64,000 nucleotides of DNA. Origin: Ancylothrix sp036704045 (lineage in GTDB: Bacteria > Cyanobacteriota > Cyanobacteriia > Cyanobacteriales > Oscillatoriaceae). Numbering within the stretch: position 1 is the stretch's first letter; every line of letters begins with the position of its first letter. The stretch is taken from assembly GCA_036704045.1 (NCBI GenBank), contig DATNQM010000052.1:32636-96635 (forward strand). Reading direction: 5' to 3'. Below the pieces are notes generated by a model, which saw nothing but the letters and a program-made list of their open reading frames with translations, ran no database searches and was not told the origin of the DNA. Below, in pieces: positions 17,304-26,167 of the stretch. Position numbers and translations under genes: made by a program.

Positions 17304-18587
17304 TTACAGCGTCAAAGATTGAGAATTTGACTCAATTAACTTCGCTAAATCTTGCAAAAATGCCGCCGCATCAGCACCATAAATAATCCGATGATCGCAA
17401 GTAATATTAACCTGCATTTGCCGGCGCACACCCAACATTCCATCCTCATTTGCAATCACCGTAGGACGGGAAGCACCAATAGCTAAAATCGAACCTTGTC
17501 CGGGTGGTAAAATCGCATCAAAACGATCAACACCAAACATTCCTAAATTCGACAAAGTAAAAGTACCAGTGCTGTATTCTGCCGGTTGCAATTGTTTAGC
17601 GCGAGCTCGATCAACCAAATCTTTCCAATTGCGAGAAAGTGAATAAATATCCAACTGATCCGCATTTTGAAGCACCGGCGTAATCAAGCCACCGCCCTCC
17701 ATTGCCACCGCCACAGCAATATTAATTCCAGAGTTATAATGCACTCCTTGCTCAGTAAAACTCGCATAAAGCAAAGGATGTTTTTGTAAAGTAACCGCCA
17801 CCGCTTTTGCTAACAGCGCAGTCATCGTTACACCCTTCGATTTAATTTGCTTATAAAGCTTATCTAAACCATCAGTGGTAATCGTATAACCAACATGGAA
17901 AGTAGGAACCTCCAAACTGGCAACCATATTACGCACCACCGCATTTTGCAGAGTGTTAAACGGCGCCACTTTACCAGGAGTCACCGGTGCCGGGGCAGGA
18001 GTTGCTTTAACTTGCGAAGCGGGACTTGCGACACTAGCAACCTGTGGAACGACAGGAGCCGGAGTTTTTGCCTTACCCGCAGCCATTTCCACATCTTCAG
18101 CCACAATCCGACCGTGCGGGCCACTACCTTGTAAACCTTGCAACTCAACGCCAAAATCCTTAGCCAACTTTTTAGCACGGGGAGAAGCGACAATGCGACC
18201 ATTTTGGGTAGCAGCTTTGGGTGCAGCCGCCGCCACAGCAGCCGGTTGAGCAGCAGCAACGGGTTCAGGAGCTTTTTGAGGGGCCGGTGTCGCAGCCTTA
18301 GCAGGAGAAGCAGCAGAAGCCTGCTGTTTAGCAAGCTCAATCTCGTCCTTAGTTTCCGCCAAAAGCGCAATCGTTGAACCCACCGGCGCAGCCTCCCCCG
18401 CCGGCACAACAATCGTCGCTAGATAGCCTTCATAAAAAGACTCTACATCCATATCCGCCTTATCAGACTCGACCACCACCACCGTCTCCCCCTTTTCTAC
18501 CTTGTCACCAGGGGATTTTTCCCAAGACACAATCTTGCCTTCGGTCATTGTGGAGCTAAGAGCCGGCATGAAAACTTCGTGAATCAT
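17304..18587 (-). CDS. pdhC: Pyruvate dehydrogenase E2, dihydrolipoamide acetyltransferase
   Basis: A 427-residue E2 subunit. It has one N-terminal lipoyl domain (residues 1-75) with the lipoylated Lys43 in VVESDKADMDVES, an Ala/Pro-rich linker, and a peripheral subunit-binding domain (ASPRAKKLAKDFGVELQGLQGSGPHGRIVAEDVE, about 133-168 in total, quoted in two parts here). A second flexible linker leads to the catalytic acetyltransferase domain (about 205-427), whose active-site motif is DHRIIYGADAAAFL starting at residue 398. It transfers acetyl groups from lipoate to CoA in the pyruvate dehydrogenase complex. A single lipoyl domain is usual for cyanobacteria. E1 and E3 genes are not in this window. 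A strong alternative, a 2-oxoglutarate E2, is unlikely in a cyanobacterium. Confidence 0.92.
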   Translation of the reverse strand: MIHEVFMPALSSTMTEGKIVSWEKSPGDKVEKGETVVVVESDKADMDVESFYEGYLATIVVPAGEAAPVGSTIALLAETKDEIELAKQQASAASPAKAATPAPQKAPEPVAAAQPAAVAAAAPKAATQNGRIVASPRAKKLAKDFGVELQGLQGSGPHGRIVAEDVEMAAGKAKTPAPVVPQVASVASPASQVKATPAPAPVTPGKVAPFNTLQNAVVRNMVASLEVPTFHVGYTITTDGLDKLYKQIKSKGVTMTALLAKAVAVTLQKHPLLYASFTEQGVHYNSGINIAVAVAMEGGGLITPVLQNADQLDIYSLSRNWKDLVDRARAKQLQPAEYSTGTFTLSNLGMFGVDRFDAILPPGQGSILAIGASRPTVIANEDGMLGVRRQMQVNITCDHRIIYGADAAAFLQDLAKLIESNSQSLTL

Positions 18588-18788
18588 GGTGGTGTTGCGT
18601 TCCGAATCGACATATTACAAAAACAAAGCAAACTTCATTTTACCTGAAAAGGGAAAACCAAAGGAAACGCCCCTAACACAACCCACAAAAAAAATAGGTT
18701 TTTTTTAGCTCACTCCGCTATGTCAAAAAGCTACTTTCTTAAATAAACCGGCTTTTTAGCAGCCACCAAACAACAGAAAAACTATATA

Positions 18789-18822
18789 AAAATACCCCCT
18801 TCCCTGTAGGGAAAGGGGTTCT
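18789..18822 (-). terminator. Rho-independent terminator of the ylqD-like gene
   Basis: On the minus strand a hairpin (outer arms around 18794-18801 and 18812-18819, inner CCC/GGG stem) is followed by a T-rich run (TATTTTTATATAG). It lies just beyond the stop codon of the YlqD-family gene. Confidence 0.65.
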
Positions 18823-18839
18823 CAGTTTCGCTTTAGCTT

Positions 18840-19286
18840 CTACAGATCCCCACGAATTTCTTCAACTACGCCATCACGCAGTAAAATTTCTATCTGCATT
18901 TTTTGCACCAAATTTTCTCCCCGTTGAATGTGGAAAAAACTTTCAATTTGGCCCTGATTGACTTCTTGCTCAAGTTCTAAAACTTGCACTTGTTGTAACT
19001 GCTGCAAAATTTGATTTTTTTGCTCTAGTAACTCACTTTTCCGTTGATTTACCTGTCCTTGAATACCATCAATTTGTTGTAGAACTTGCGGGCCAGGAGG
19101 CTGTATAGATTGTCTTTGAATTTCTGCAATCATCCGCTGACCTTGCATTTCCAACTGTTGAAGTTGGCTGTCAATTTGGTTAATTTGTGCTTGAAGTTGC
19201 TGCTGAGCTTCATCTTTCCAGCGAGGCGTCACAATTGCCTTTACTGTAATTGCTCGTTTCAGCAGTAATTGATTGGAAACATCCAT
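18840..19286 (-). CDS. YlqD-family coiled-coil protein
   Basis: A 148-residue protein, Gln-rich through the middle (QQQLQAQINQIDSQLQQLEMQ and similar), predicted to form a long coiled coil, with an N-terminal strand LLLKRAITVKAIVTPRWKDE and a C-terminal segment VEEIRGDL. This arrangement matches the YlqD family, which has no firm function. The ATG at 19286 is preferred because AGAGGA lies 7 bases upstream; a TTG two codons earlier would sit on the ribosome binding site. It is followed by a clear terminator and preceded by the acyl-activating enzyme gene with a 37-base gap, so the two may be one transcript. Confidence 0.7.
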   Translation of the reverse strand: MDVSNQLLLKRAITVKAIVTPRWKDEAQQQLQAQINQIDSQLQQLEMQGQRMIAEIQRQSIQPPGPQVLQQIDGIQGQVNQRKSELLEQKNQILQQLQQVQVLELEQEVNQGQIESFFHIQRGENLVQKMQIEILLRDGVVEEIRGDL

Positions 19287-19323
19287 GTACAATTCCTCTT
19301 AGGATGACTTAACAATTTTGAAC

Positions 19324-21282
19324 TTAAGAAAACATCCCGTCAATCATATCGCGGTAATGTTCCATGACTACCGGTCGCTTGATTTTTAGGGTCTGAGTCA
19401 TCATGCCATTTTCAATCGTAAAAGGCACAGAAAGTATTCTCACCGGCCCAATTCTGTCATCCGCACGATATCCCGGTCTATTTTTTACCTCTCGATTCAA
19501 TTCTTGGCGAAATAAGTCTTGAATAGTTTTATTTGCCCAATCTATCTGCGTTGCATCTTCTGCTAAATTCATATTTTGTGTAGCAGCCCATCCCCGCACC
19601 GCATCCACATTTGGGACAATCAAAGCACCTATTATTTTTTGATCTTGTCCTACTAGCATGATTTGATCAATGTAATTACTCCGCAAACAAGCGTCTTCAA
19701 TGGGCTGGGGTTCAATATTTTCTCCATTGGTTAAAACAATCGTATCTTTCGCTCTACCCGTCAGCACAAGGTCATTTCCGGGCGTTAACCACCCCAAATC
19801 TCCTGTATCAAACCAGCCCTCTGCATCAATTACTTTTTGAGTGGCTTTTTCATTTTTGTAATAACCTTGCATGACTTGCGGGCCGCGTGCTAAAACTAAA
19901 CCTCGCTGGCCTGTCGGTAAAGGGGCGCGAGTATCGGGGTCAACAATTTTAATTTCTGTGCCCGGAATAGGCCGGCCAGCCGAACCCCGCAAATTATGCC
20001 AATACCGGCGAGCAGTCAAAACCGGCGAAGTTTCGGTCAACCCATAGCCCACAAGCACTTGAATTCCCACCGCCTCATAAAAATTATCTAAAAATATCGC
20101 CAAGGAACCGCCGCCACTCAGTACATATTTGATGCGTCCGCCCGTTGCTTCCCGAATTTTTTTATAAACCAAGCGTTCACCCAAAGCGTGTAACGGCCAC
20201 AATGCCAAACTTTGCACTCTAGCTTTCAATTTTTCCGTCGCTGAAGGCATTTCTGCTGTCAAAGTTAAGCCTTTCGCTACACGCTGCGCCTGAATATATT
20301 GCTGGCTAAAAGAAAGTAAATTTTTAACTAATTTTTGTTTATTTGCCGGTTGGTCTCGTAGTTGTTTTTGAATGCCTTCATAAATCGATTCCCACAGTCG
20401 CGGCACTCCAATCATATAATGGGGTTTATATTCTTTGATGTCGCGTTTAACGTTGCGAAGATTAGTATAAATTTGGGTACAACCTTGGGAAATTAAAAAG
20501 TATTCAGCACTGCGTTCATAGGAATGCCAAGTTGGCAATATACTGAGGACACATTCACCTTTTTTTGGTGTAATAACGCTACCTAATGTAGTAACTTGAT
20601 GCAGCAAATTTCCATGCGTCAGCATTACGCCTTTGGGCTGGCCGGTGGTTCCAGAAGTATAAAGCAAGGTTGCTAAAGTTTCTTTGGTATGTTTAAAACC
20701 TTTTAAAGATTTACCAGCCCCCGCTTCCATAATTTCTGTAAAGTTTTTAACCTTTAAAGTTTCCTCTGGCGGAGTTTCATCACTTAATAAAACTACCCAT
20801 TGTAGGGGTAATTCATCTAATTTATGGCGTAATTTTTTTAAAGTTGCTAAATCTTCCACCACTAGGCCGGTGCTACCGCTATTTTCCAAAATATATAGCA
20901 ATTCTTGCGTTTCTGCCTGGGATGATCTGACAACATTTGCACCACCGGCAGCCATAATTCCTTGATCCGCAATCATCCACCGGCAACTATTATCGGCAAA
21001 CAATGCAACGCGGGGAGGAATCAAATCTTCGCTTGGTTCTAAACCTAATTGTTGCAGGCCGGTGGCAAATTGTTTGATTTTTTCTGCTAATTCTGTGTAA
21101 GTTAATTGCAGAGGAATTTTGGCGTAGGGGTCAGATAAAGCAACGGTATCGCCAAAACGTGTAGCCGTAAGAGGCCAAATTTCTGCCATTGACTGCACAG
21201 AAGTATAATCTGCAAGTCTGCTGAGGTTAGTGCGTTCTTCTTCACTCAATTGATAGGCGTTATATGCAGAGGGTAGATTCAT
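19324..21282 (-). CDS. aas: Long-chain acyl-ACP/acyl-CoA synthetase (Slr1609-like)
   Basis: A 652-residue ANL-superfamily adenylate-forming enzyme. The AMP/phosphate motif is LLYTSGTTGQPKGVMLTHGN at residues 206-225. Later blocks include the YGLTETSP motif, the hinge GWFDTGDLG and a C-terminal lysine region (TLKIKRP). The sequence resembles Synechocystis Slr1609, the acyl-ACP synthetase that recycles free fatty acids and activates exogenous ones in cyanobacteria; this link is from memory. The enzyme is peripheral to membranes. Start ATG 21282 is followed immediately by the family-like N-terminus, and the length is slightly below the ~690 residues I recall for Slr1609. The E. coli FadD type is the alternative reading. 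Confidence 0.85.
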   Translation of the reverse strand: MNLPSAYNAYQLSEEERTNLSRLADYTSVQSMAEIWPLTATRFGDTVALSDPYAKIPLQLTYTELAEKIKQFATGLQQLGLEPSEDLIPPRVALFADNSCRWMIADQGIMAAGGANVVRSSQAETQELLYILENSGSTGLVVEDLATLKKLRHKLDELPLQWVVLLSDETPPEETLKVKNFTEIMEAGAGKSLKGFKHTKETLATLLYTSGTTGQPKGVMLTHGNLLHQVTTLGSVITPKKGECVLSILPTWHSYERSAEYFLISQGCTQIYTNLRNVKRDIKEYKPHYMIGVPRLWESIYEGIQKQLRDQPANKQKLVKNLLSFSQQYIQAQRVAKGLTLTAEMPSATEKLKARVQSLALWPLHALGERLVYKKIREATGGRIKYVLSGGGSLAIFLDNFYEAVGIQVLVGYGLTETSPVLTARRYWHNLRGSAGRPIPGTEIKIVDPDTRAPLPTGQRGLVLARGPQVMQGYYKNEKATQKVIDAEGWFDTGDLGWLTPGNDLVLTGRAKDTIVLTNGENIEPQPIEDACLRSNYIDQIMLVGQDQKIIGALIVPNVDAVRGWAATQNMNLAEDATQIDWANKTIQDLFRQELNREVKNRPGYRADDRIGPVRILSVPFTIENGMMTQTLKIKRPVVMEHYRDMIDGMFS

Positions 21283-21413
21283 GGTTTTTTGTGATTTTTT
21301 AGTTCTGACTTTAGTATGAAAATGTTTTATTGAAAAGAGTGCCAGTTTTAGGACAGTTGTTCAACCTGCACTCATGGTATCTAAGTTTTTGATTGCAAAA
21401 AATAGAATACTTA

Positions 21414-23936
21414 TTAATTATTTTCCTTGCGCCACAGCCCCCTAACTAGTCTAATTTCTGCATTACTATAACCTAAGCCCAAATATTCCTTAACTTTGCC
21501 AAAAGATTCCACACCAACGTTTTGAAAAGCTTCTTTAATCTTTTCTTGGCGGTTTTTTGGGATAAGTCGATCAATATCCACCACTTGTCCCATTTCCATT
21601 AATTCTGCTAAATGGCGAATAATTGTTGTGACTCTAATATTTCTTTTGTCGGCAATTTCTTCGGGCGAGAGTTTTTGGTTTTCAAATAATTCTAAAGTTT
21701 CCAACTGCGTTGCAGTAGGTTGAGATGGCGTTACTTTTTTTTGCCTAAGCCACCAACTGCGTACCAAACGAATCTCGTCATAATGATATTCCATTCCCAG
21801 ATATTCGTACACCGGCTTAAGAGAATCGCAGGCTATCATTTCGATGGCTTCTATGATAACTTTTTGCCTGCTTTTTTCTACTAATTTATTTAAATTTACC
21901 GGCTGTCCCATCTCCAATAATTCTGCTAAATGTCCGCTGACTGTTACCGTCGATAAATTACGTTTTTGGGCAATTTCTTCGAGACTAAATCCTTGTTTAT
22001 GTAATTCTAAAGTTTTTAATTGAGTATAGGAAACTTCGCTATCTTCATCTTTTATTGCTAGTGATTTACTCACAGGTTCAGGTTTGTAATCGCTAAAATT
22101 ATTTTCTTGACAAAAAGCTATAATTTCGGCTACAAATCTTTCTCCATAAAGAGATAATTTATAATTTCCTACCCCTGATAATTCTCCAAAAGATTCTAAG
22201 TTCTGCGGCCGTTGCCTTGCCATTAGTTTTAAAGTAGAATCTGCAAACACCATATAGGGGGCAACACCTTGAATATCTGCAATACGTTTGCGTAAGTTTT
22301 TCAAGATTTCTAGCAAGGTTTCTTCATCCACAGAAAACGGTCTCTCTCTGCTTTGTGAGACACCGGCTTTCACTGATACCGCCACATAAACCTTGCGTTG
22401 ATTACGAAAAATTTCCCAACTAACTGCATTCAATTTCAACACCGAAAAACCGTCACTTGTCTGATCCACCATGCCTTGATGAATCAAAGTTCTTGCTAAC
22501 AGTTTCCAATCATCCTCTGTACGATCTTTACCAATGCCATAGGTAGATAATTCATGGTGTCTATTTTGTAAAATTTTGTCTTTTTTAGAACCTCGCAAAA
22601 CTTCAATAATATAATTAATACCATAACGTTCTTTACAGCGAGCAACACAAGAAAGAAACTTTTGGGCTTCTACTGTCCAATCTTGTAAAGGTTTGGGAAA
22701 CCGGCAATTATCGCAAGTTTCACACTTACCAGGAAATTGTTCTCCAAAATAACTTAATTGAATTGTCCGCCGGCATTCTGTACCCTCGGCATAGTCTACA
22801 ACTCGACGTAATTGTTGATAGGCAATGCGTTGTTCTTGCGGGTCTGGTTTTTCATCAATAAAATGCTCAATAGTTTTTAAATCACCATACCCAAAAAATA
22901 AAATACACTGGGCCGGTTCTGCATCTCTCCCGGCGCGACCGGCTTCTTGATAATATCCTTCTAAAGTTTTAGGAATGTCATAGTGAATGACTGTTCGCAC
23001 ATCCGGTTTATTAATGCCCATCCCAAAGGCAATGGTAGCTATAATAACCTGCACATCATCGCGGATAAAACGAGTTTGATTACGACTTCTTTGTTCATCA
23101 TTCATGCCGGCGTGATAGGGCAAGGCATTGATTTTATCGCGTTGTAATTTTTCGGCAAGTTCATCAACTTTTCGCCGACTCAAACAATAAACAATTGTAC
23201 TACCTTTGGTCTTTTTTATAATTTGTAAAAGTTCGCTGTAAGCGGTTTTAGTTTTTTGTCGAACTTCGTAATATAAATTAGGCCGGTTAAAACTAGCAAT
23301 ATGAATAAAAGGATGTTGTAAAGCTAATTGTTGAATAATATCTTGACGAACTCGCACGGTAGCAGTCGCAGTAAGCGCCATCACCGACACCCCTGGATAG
23401 CGATTTCTCAGTTGTTGAAGACGCCGGTATTCTGGGCGAAAATCATGGCCCCATTCAGAAACACAATGGGCTTCATCAATAGCAAAATTAGAAATTCCAA
23501 TTCGGGCATGAATAAAATCAAGAAACGCTAAAAATCTTTCGGCTAATAAACGTTCTGGTGCCACATAAAGTAATTTAATTTTGCCTCCAACAATGGCTTG
23601 TTCCCGTGAGCGGACTTCTTCAAAAGATAAGGTACTATTAAGAAAAGTCGCACCAATACCATTGTTTTCTAAAGCTTCTACTTGATCTTGCATCAAAGCA
23701 ATTAATGGAGAAACCACCACCGTAAGTCCTGTTTTTAGCAAAGACGGTAACTGAAAACATAAAGATTTCCCGCCGCCGGTGGGCATTACAATCAAAGAAT
23801 CGCGGCTACCAAGGGCATTTTCGACAATTTCTCGCTGTCCGGGGCGAAAAGAGTCATAACCAAAATATTGTTTCAGCGCTTGTTCTATCGCCAAAGGCGA
23901 GCAGGGCTGTTGAGGTATGGGTGCTGACATTGCCAT
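21414..23936 (-). CDS. recQ: ATP-dependent DNA helicase RecQ with duplicated C-terminal HTH modules
   Basis: An 840-residue RecQ-family 3'-5' helicase. Walker A is MPTGGGKS (residues 51-58), followed by the DEAH box AIDEAHCVSEWGHDFRPEYR (154-157 for DEAH), the aromatic-rich loop and helicase motifs IV-VI (including YYQEAGRAGRDAEPAQ). A Zn-binding domain (CETCDNC) and a winged-helix RQC domain come next, then an HRDC domain (RPQNLESFGELSGVG). The C-terminal ~200 residues hold two similar HTH_40-like modules (TLELHKQGFSLEEIAQKRNL... and TLELFENQKLSPEEIADKRNI...), each followed by a charged helix. E. coli RecQ is ~610 residues, so about 200 residues are extra. It should act in recombination and replication-fork repair. 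Confidence 0.92.
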   Translation of the reverse strand: MAMSAPIPQQPCSPLAIEQALKQYFGYDSFRPGQREIVENALGSRDSLIVMPTGGGKSLCFQLPSLLKTGLTVVVSPLIALMQDQVEALENNGIGATFLNSTLSFEEVRSREQAIVGGKIKLLYVAPERLLAERFLAFLDFIHARIGISNFAIDEAHCVSEWGHDFRPEYRRLQQLRNRYPGVSVMALTATATVRVRQDIIQQLALQHPFIHIASFNRPNLYYEVRQKTKTAYSELLQIIKKTKGSTIVYCLSRRKVDELAEKLQRDKINALPYHAGMNDEQRSRNQTRFIRDDVQVIIATIAFGMGINKPDVRTVIHYDIPKTLEGYYQEAGRAGRDAEPAQCILFFGYGDLKTIEHFIDEKPDPQEQRIAYQQLRRVVDYAEGTECRRTIQLSYFGEQFPGKCETCDNCRFPKPLQDWTVEAQKFLSCVARCKERYGINYIIEVLRGSKKDKILQNRHHELSTYGIGKDRTEDDWKLLARTLIHQGMVDQTSDGFSVLKLNAVSWEIFRNQRKVYVAVSVKAGVSQSRERPFSVDEETLLEILKNLRKRIADIQGVAPYMVFADSTLKLMARQRPQNLESFGELSGVGNYKLSLYGERFVAEIIAFCQENNFSDYKPEPVSKSLAIKDEDSEVSYTQLKTLELHKQGFSLEEIAQKRNLSTVTVSGHLAELLEMGQPVNLNKLVEKSRQKVIIEAIEMIACDSLKPVYEYLGMEYHYDEIRLVRSWWLRQKKVTPSQPTATQLETLELFENQKLSPEEIADKRNIRVTTIIRHLAELMEMGQVVDIDRLIPKNRQEKIKEAFQNVGVESFGKVKEYLGLGYSNAEIRLVRGLWRKENN

Positions 23937-24137
23937 TTTAGAAGTCGGGAACCTTCACTTATTTTAGGCGTTAAGGGAACTTTTTATTGATTATTTTTGA
24001 TTGGTAGATTTTTCAAGCAAAAAAACTGGTGTTTTTGGGCCTTTAAAAAATATCTAAGCAAATATCCTGTTAGCTGCGGACACGACTGAAAATTAAATTA
24101 ATACAATTTTACCAATGTAATATTTGTCCACGAAAAA

Positions 24138-24389
24138 ATGTTAGTTCCTCTTTGGCAACATCCAGGCTACCGCCATCAAGAAAGTCATCTACATTTAATC
24201 ACAAAAGAAAATACTTCTGCCCCTATGGATGCCGCTATTTGTTCTCCTATTCCTGTTTCTAGCAATTTTGTTTGTCCCCTGACCAATCAAATTTTAGGTG
24301 AATGCAATTGCATAAAATCTGCCCTTAAGCCCCATGATTTATGTTTGTTTTGTCCAGCCGCTAGAATGCACTTACCTACGGCTATATAA
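24138..24389 (+). CDS. Small six-cysteine hypothetical protein
   Basis: An 83-residue open frame not related to anything I recognise. Its C-terminal half has six cysteines (C35, C46, C56, C58, C69, C72). The CNC and CLFCP pairs look like metal ligands, suggesting a small zinc-binding or iron-sulfur fold. The N-terminus is His/Gln-rich (HPGYRHQESHLHL). No good ribosome binding site precedes the ATG. It is divergent from recQ, and the DUF427 gene follows on the same strand after 161 bases. The cysteine spacing makes a real gene somewhat more likely than a chance frame, but this is uncertain. Confidence 0.45.
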   Translation: MLVPLWQHPGYRHQESHLHLITKENTSAPMDAAICSPIPVSSNFVCPLTNQILGECNCIKSALKPHDLCLFCPAARMHLPTAI

Positions 24390-24550
24390 AACTTCCATTT
24401 TTATTATTGTGGCAATCAATTAAATATGTTATGTGATGTTGCGATAGAGGATAAATATAACGTTTGCATTCAAAAATAAAAAATCTATAACTCTTTACTT
24501 TTATGCTGTTGGTCGGGCATAATAGTAGCAATAATTTTGTGGAAAAGATC

Positions 24551-24835
24551 ATGCCTAAAGCAGTGTGGAACGGAGCAACCTTAGCAGAAAGCAACCAATG
24601 TGAAGTGGTGGAAGGAAATTATTATTTTCCTCCATCCGCCATCAACCGCGAGTATTTTAAAGAAAGCAGCACTCACACTACTTGTCCCTGGAAAGGTGTT
24701 GCTAGTTATTACAGTATTGAAGTTGACGGGCAAGTTAATAAAGATGCCGCTTGGTATTATCCTCAAACAAAAGATGCGGCCAAAAATATTGAAGGTTATG
24801 TTGCTTTTTGGCGTGGTGTCAAAGTTGAAGGGTGA
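24551..24835 (+). CDS. DUF427 family protein
   Basis: A 94-residue protein with the DUF427 signature. It starts MPKAVWNGATLAES, continues EGNYYFPPSAINREYF, has the conserved THTTCPWKGVASYYSI block (about residues 42-57) and ends with a Trp/Tyr-rich segment AAWYYPQTKDAAKNIEGYVAFW. These small single-domain proteins adopt a beta-tent-like fold; the function is not established, although the conserved Cys-Pro-Trp-Lys suggests ligand binding. The start at 24551 fits the family N-terminus; an upstream ATG at 24503 would add 16 unlike residues. The palindromic repeat cluster begins right after the gene. Confidence 0.85.
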   Translation: MPKAVWNGATLAESNQCEVVEGNYYFPPSAINREYFKESSTHTTCPWKGVASYYSIEVDGQVNKDAAWYYPQTKDAAKNIEGYVAFWRGVKVEG

Positions 24836-24862
24836 AAATTTAATCAGAGAATTAGGGTGTTT

Positions 24863-24975
24863 TTTGTAAAATGCGCCGGTTTTAACCGGCGTCTACCCGA
24901 TAAAAAACCCCTCCGGGGTTAAGGTTAAAAGCGGTGGATGGTGGATGAATAAAACCCCTATGCGGTTAAGAAATA
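24863..24975. repeat. Palindromic repeat cluster, copy A
   Basis: Two small palindromes lie next to each other: CGCCGGTT-TT-AACCGGCG at 24874-24891 and AACCCCT-CCGGGGTT (imperfect) at 24906-24920. A degenerate third hairpin (AAACCCCTATGCGGTT) is near 24955. The same two palindromes in the same order recur at 25590-25870, on the other side of the toxin-antitoxin genes. They resemble REP or MITE-like non-coding repeats and could also end transcription. Confidence 0.75.
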
Positions 24976-25011
24976 TCAAGAATAAAAAAAGGCTGGGTTT
25001 TAATGGGCATT

Positions 25012-25362
25012 TTAAGAAATATCTAAGGACTTTTTAAGCGCTTCTTTTATTTCGCCTAGAAGTTGTGATGAGAGAGTTCCTAATTGCTTCATAAAAACTG
25101 ATTGATTAACGGTGGCAATTTTATCTCCTCTGATTAAAGATGTTTTTTTGAGACCGGTTGCTAGAAAGTCTGGATGATCTTCGGGAATTAATACCCATGT
25201 TTCTTGTAATTCCACTGTAGGGATTTTTGAGAAAATTCCTAAGATTATTAATTCTTCTCGATGAACTGCAATAACAAGTGCCGGTCTAACTTTTGTGGAG
25301 ATTAAATCACTAAAGGGAAATCTCACCAGCCAAATTTCACCATATTTAGCTTTCAAGTTCAT
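25012..25362 (-). CDS. PemK/MazF-family toxin (type II toxin-antitoxin)
   Basis: A 116-residue protein starting MNLKAKYGEIWLVRFPFSD. It has the PemK/MazF beta-barrel landmarks: GEIWLVRFPF, STKVRPALVIA (near residues 21-31), the strand TSLIRGDKIATVN and a C-terminal helix. Family members are mRNA-cleaving ribonucleases held inactive by the partner encoded upstream. The ATG at 25362 is chosen because GAGGA lies 5 bases upstream inside the antitoxin gene, and because the longer frame (to 25395) adds 11 unrelated residues. It overlaps the antitoxin gene by 17 bases, the usual coupled arrangement. Both flanks carry palindromic repeats, which hints at arrival as a cassette. Confidence 0.85.
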   Translation of the reverse strand: MNLKAKYGEIWLVRFPFSDLISTKVRPALVIAVHREELIILGIFSKIPTVELQETWVLIPEDHPDFLATGLKKTSLIRGDKIATVNQSVFMKQLGTLSSQLLGEIKEALKKSLDIS

Positions 25363-25561
25363 AGATATCCTCTTCGGGGTCGTTCCATTCTTCAAAACCT
25401 GTTTCTGCTAACTGCATCATCCCCATAGTTTGTATTTGTTCTTCCAATTCTGATAACAGCTTTTCTTGTTCTTTTAAAGGTAGTTGAAATATCAGTGCTT
25501 TGATTTCTTCAACGGTAGGAGGTTTCATACTGGACATCAGTGGGGTATTATGTTTATTCAT
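25346..25561 (-). CDS. Antitoxin partner of the PemK/MazF toxin
   Basis: A 71-residue acidic protein (KPPTVEEIKALIFQLPLKEQEKLLSELEEQ, given here only in part as its key helix LPLKEQEKLLSEL) ending in a cluster of Glu/Asp (NDPEEDIYELES). Such acidic helical proteins are the normal antitoxins of cyanobacterial PemK/MazF pairs. It binds and neutralises the toxin and probably represses its own promoter with it (family knowledge). No ribbon-helix-helix or AbrB fold is obvious. ATG 25561 is used; Met 9 or Met 12 are possible alternatives. Confidence 0.75.
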   Translation of the reverse strand: MNKHNTPLMSSMKPPTVEEIKALIFQLPLKEQEKLLSELEEQIQTMGMMQLAETGFEEWNDPEEDIYELES

Positions 25562-25589
25562 TATATCTTGTTGGCTTTGGTTGACAACT

Positions 25590-25870
25590 GCAATTTAAGA
25601 AGTATCGGTTAAAACCGGCGGATGGTACACAATAAAAAAACCCTCCGGGGTTAATCATAAAATTCGATAATTTATCATCAACAAAACCGGCACTCAACAA
25701 AACCGACACCCATATTTGTCGCCGGTTAAAACCGGCGCCTACACAAATAAAACCCCTTCGGGGTTAATCATTAAATTCGATAATTTCTTATCAACAAAAC
25801 CGGCACATACCAATAACCCAACCCCGGAGGGGTTTTATTCATGTAGACGCCGGTTTCAACCGGCGGCAAA
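25590..25870. repeat. Palindromic repeat cluster, copies B, C and inverted D
   Basis: Three copies of a composite element follow each other. Copies B (from ~25597) and C (from ~25722) are direct repeats, each with a GGTTAAAACC-centred palindrome, an AACCCC(T)CCGGGGTT-type hairpin, and a shared tail with ATTCGATAATTT and ATCAACAAAACCGGCAC. Copy D (25815-25868) carries the hairpin and the CGCCGGTTTCAACCGGCG palindrome in the opposite order and orientation. Copy A lies on the other side of the toxin-antitoxin pair. The cluster has no coding capacity. Confidence 0.8.
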
Positions 25871-25924
25871 TGCTCAAATCCTTATATGTTAGACTTTACA
25901 AGTCTCGACGTGAGAGAAGCGCAC

Positions 25925-26167
25925 TCACAAATCAAAACGATTACGGTACCACCAATAAAATCCGAACGTAAAAGAAAACCACAGCAAATATACACATAAG
26001 CCAAGATGCCGCATCACCTTACGATGCAACGCCTCCTTACACCATTCAACCCATCCAAACTCACAGGCCACAAACGGCCACAACAGAGCGCCCCCAGCCA
26101 CAAAAATACACACCAGCAAGAACCAGAACCCCAGGGTCACCAAAAGCTTCCTATATTTTCTCTTCAT
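25925..26167 (-). CDS. Small two-helix membrane protein, hypothetical
   Basis: An 80-residue protein starting MKRKYRKLLVTLG with two hydrophobic helices (FWFLLVCIFVAGGALLWPFVA and GLCVYLLWFSFTFGFYWW) separated by a charged loop and ending YRNRFDL. The ATG at 26167 is preferred because GAGAGAG lies just upstream; the open frame extends to 26233 with a less likely N-terminus. I do not recognise a family. It lies between the repeat cluster and the antiporter gene, on the opposite strand to the latter. Confidence 0.5.
   Translation of the reverse strand: MKRKYRKLLVTLGFWFLLVCIFVAGGALLWPFVACEFGWVEWCKEALHRKVMRHLGLCVYLLWFSFTFGFYWWYRNRFDL

Noticed and set aside
17981..18412. 143-codon Leu/Arg-rich minus-strand frame
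   Set aside because: Shadow of the Ala/Pro-rich linker of the E2 gene in another frame; composition is not protein-like.
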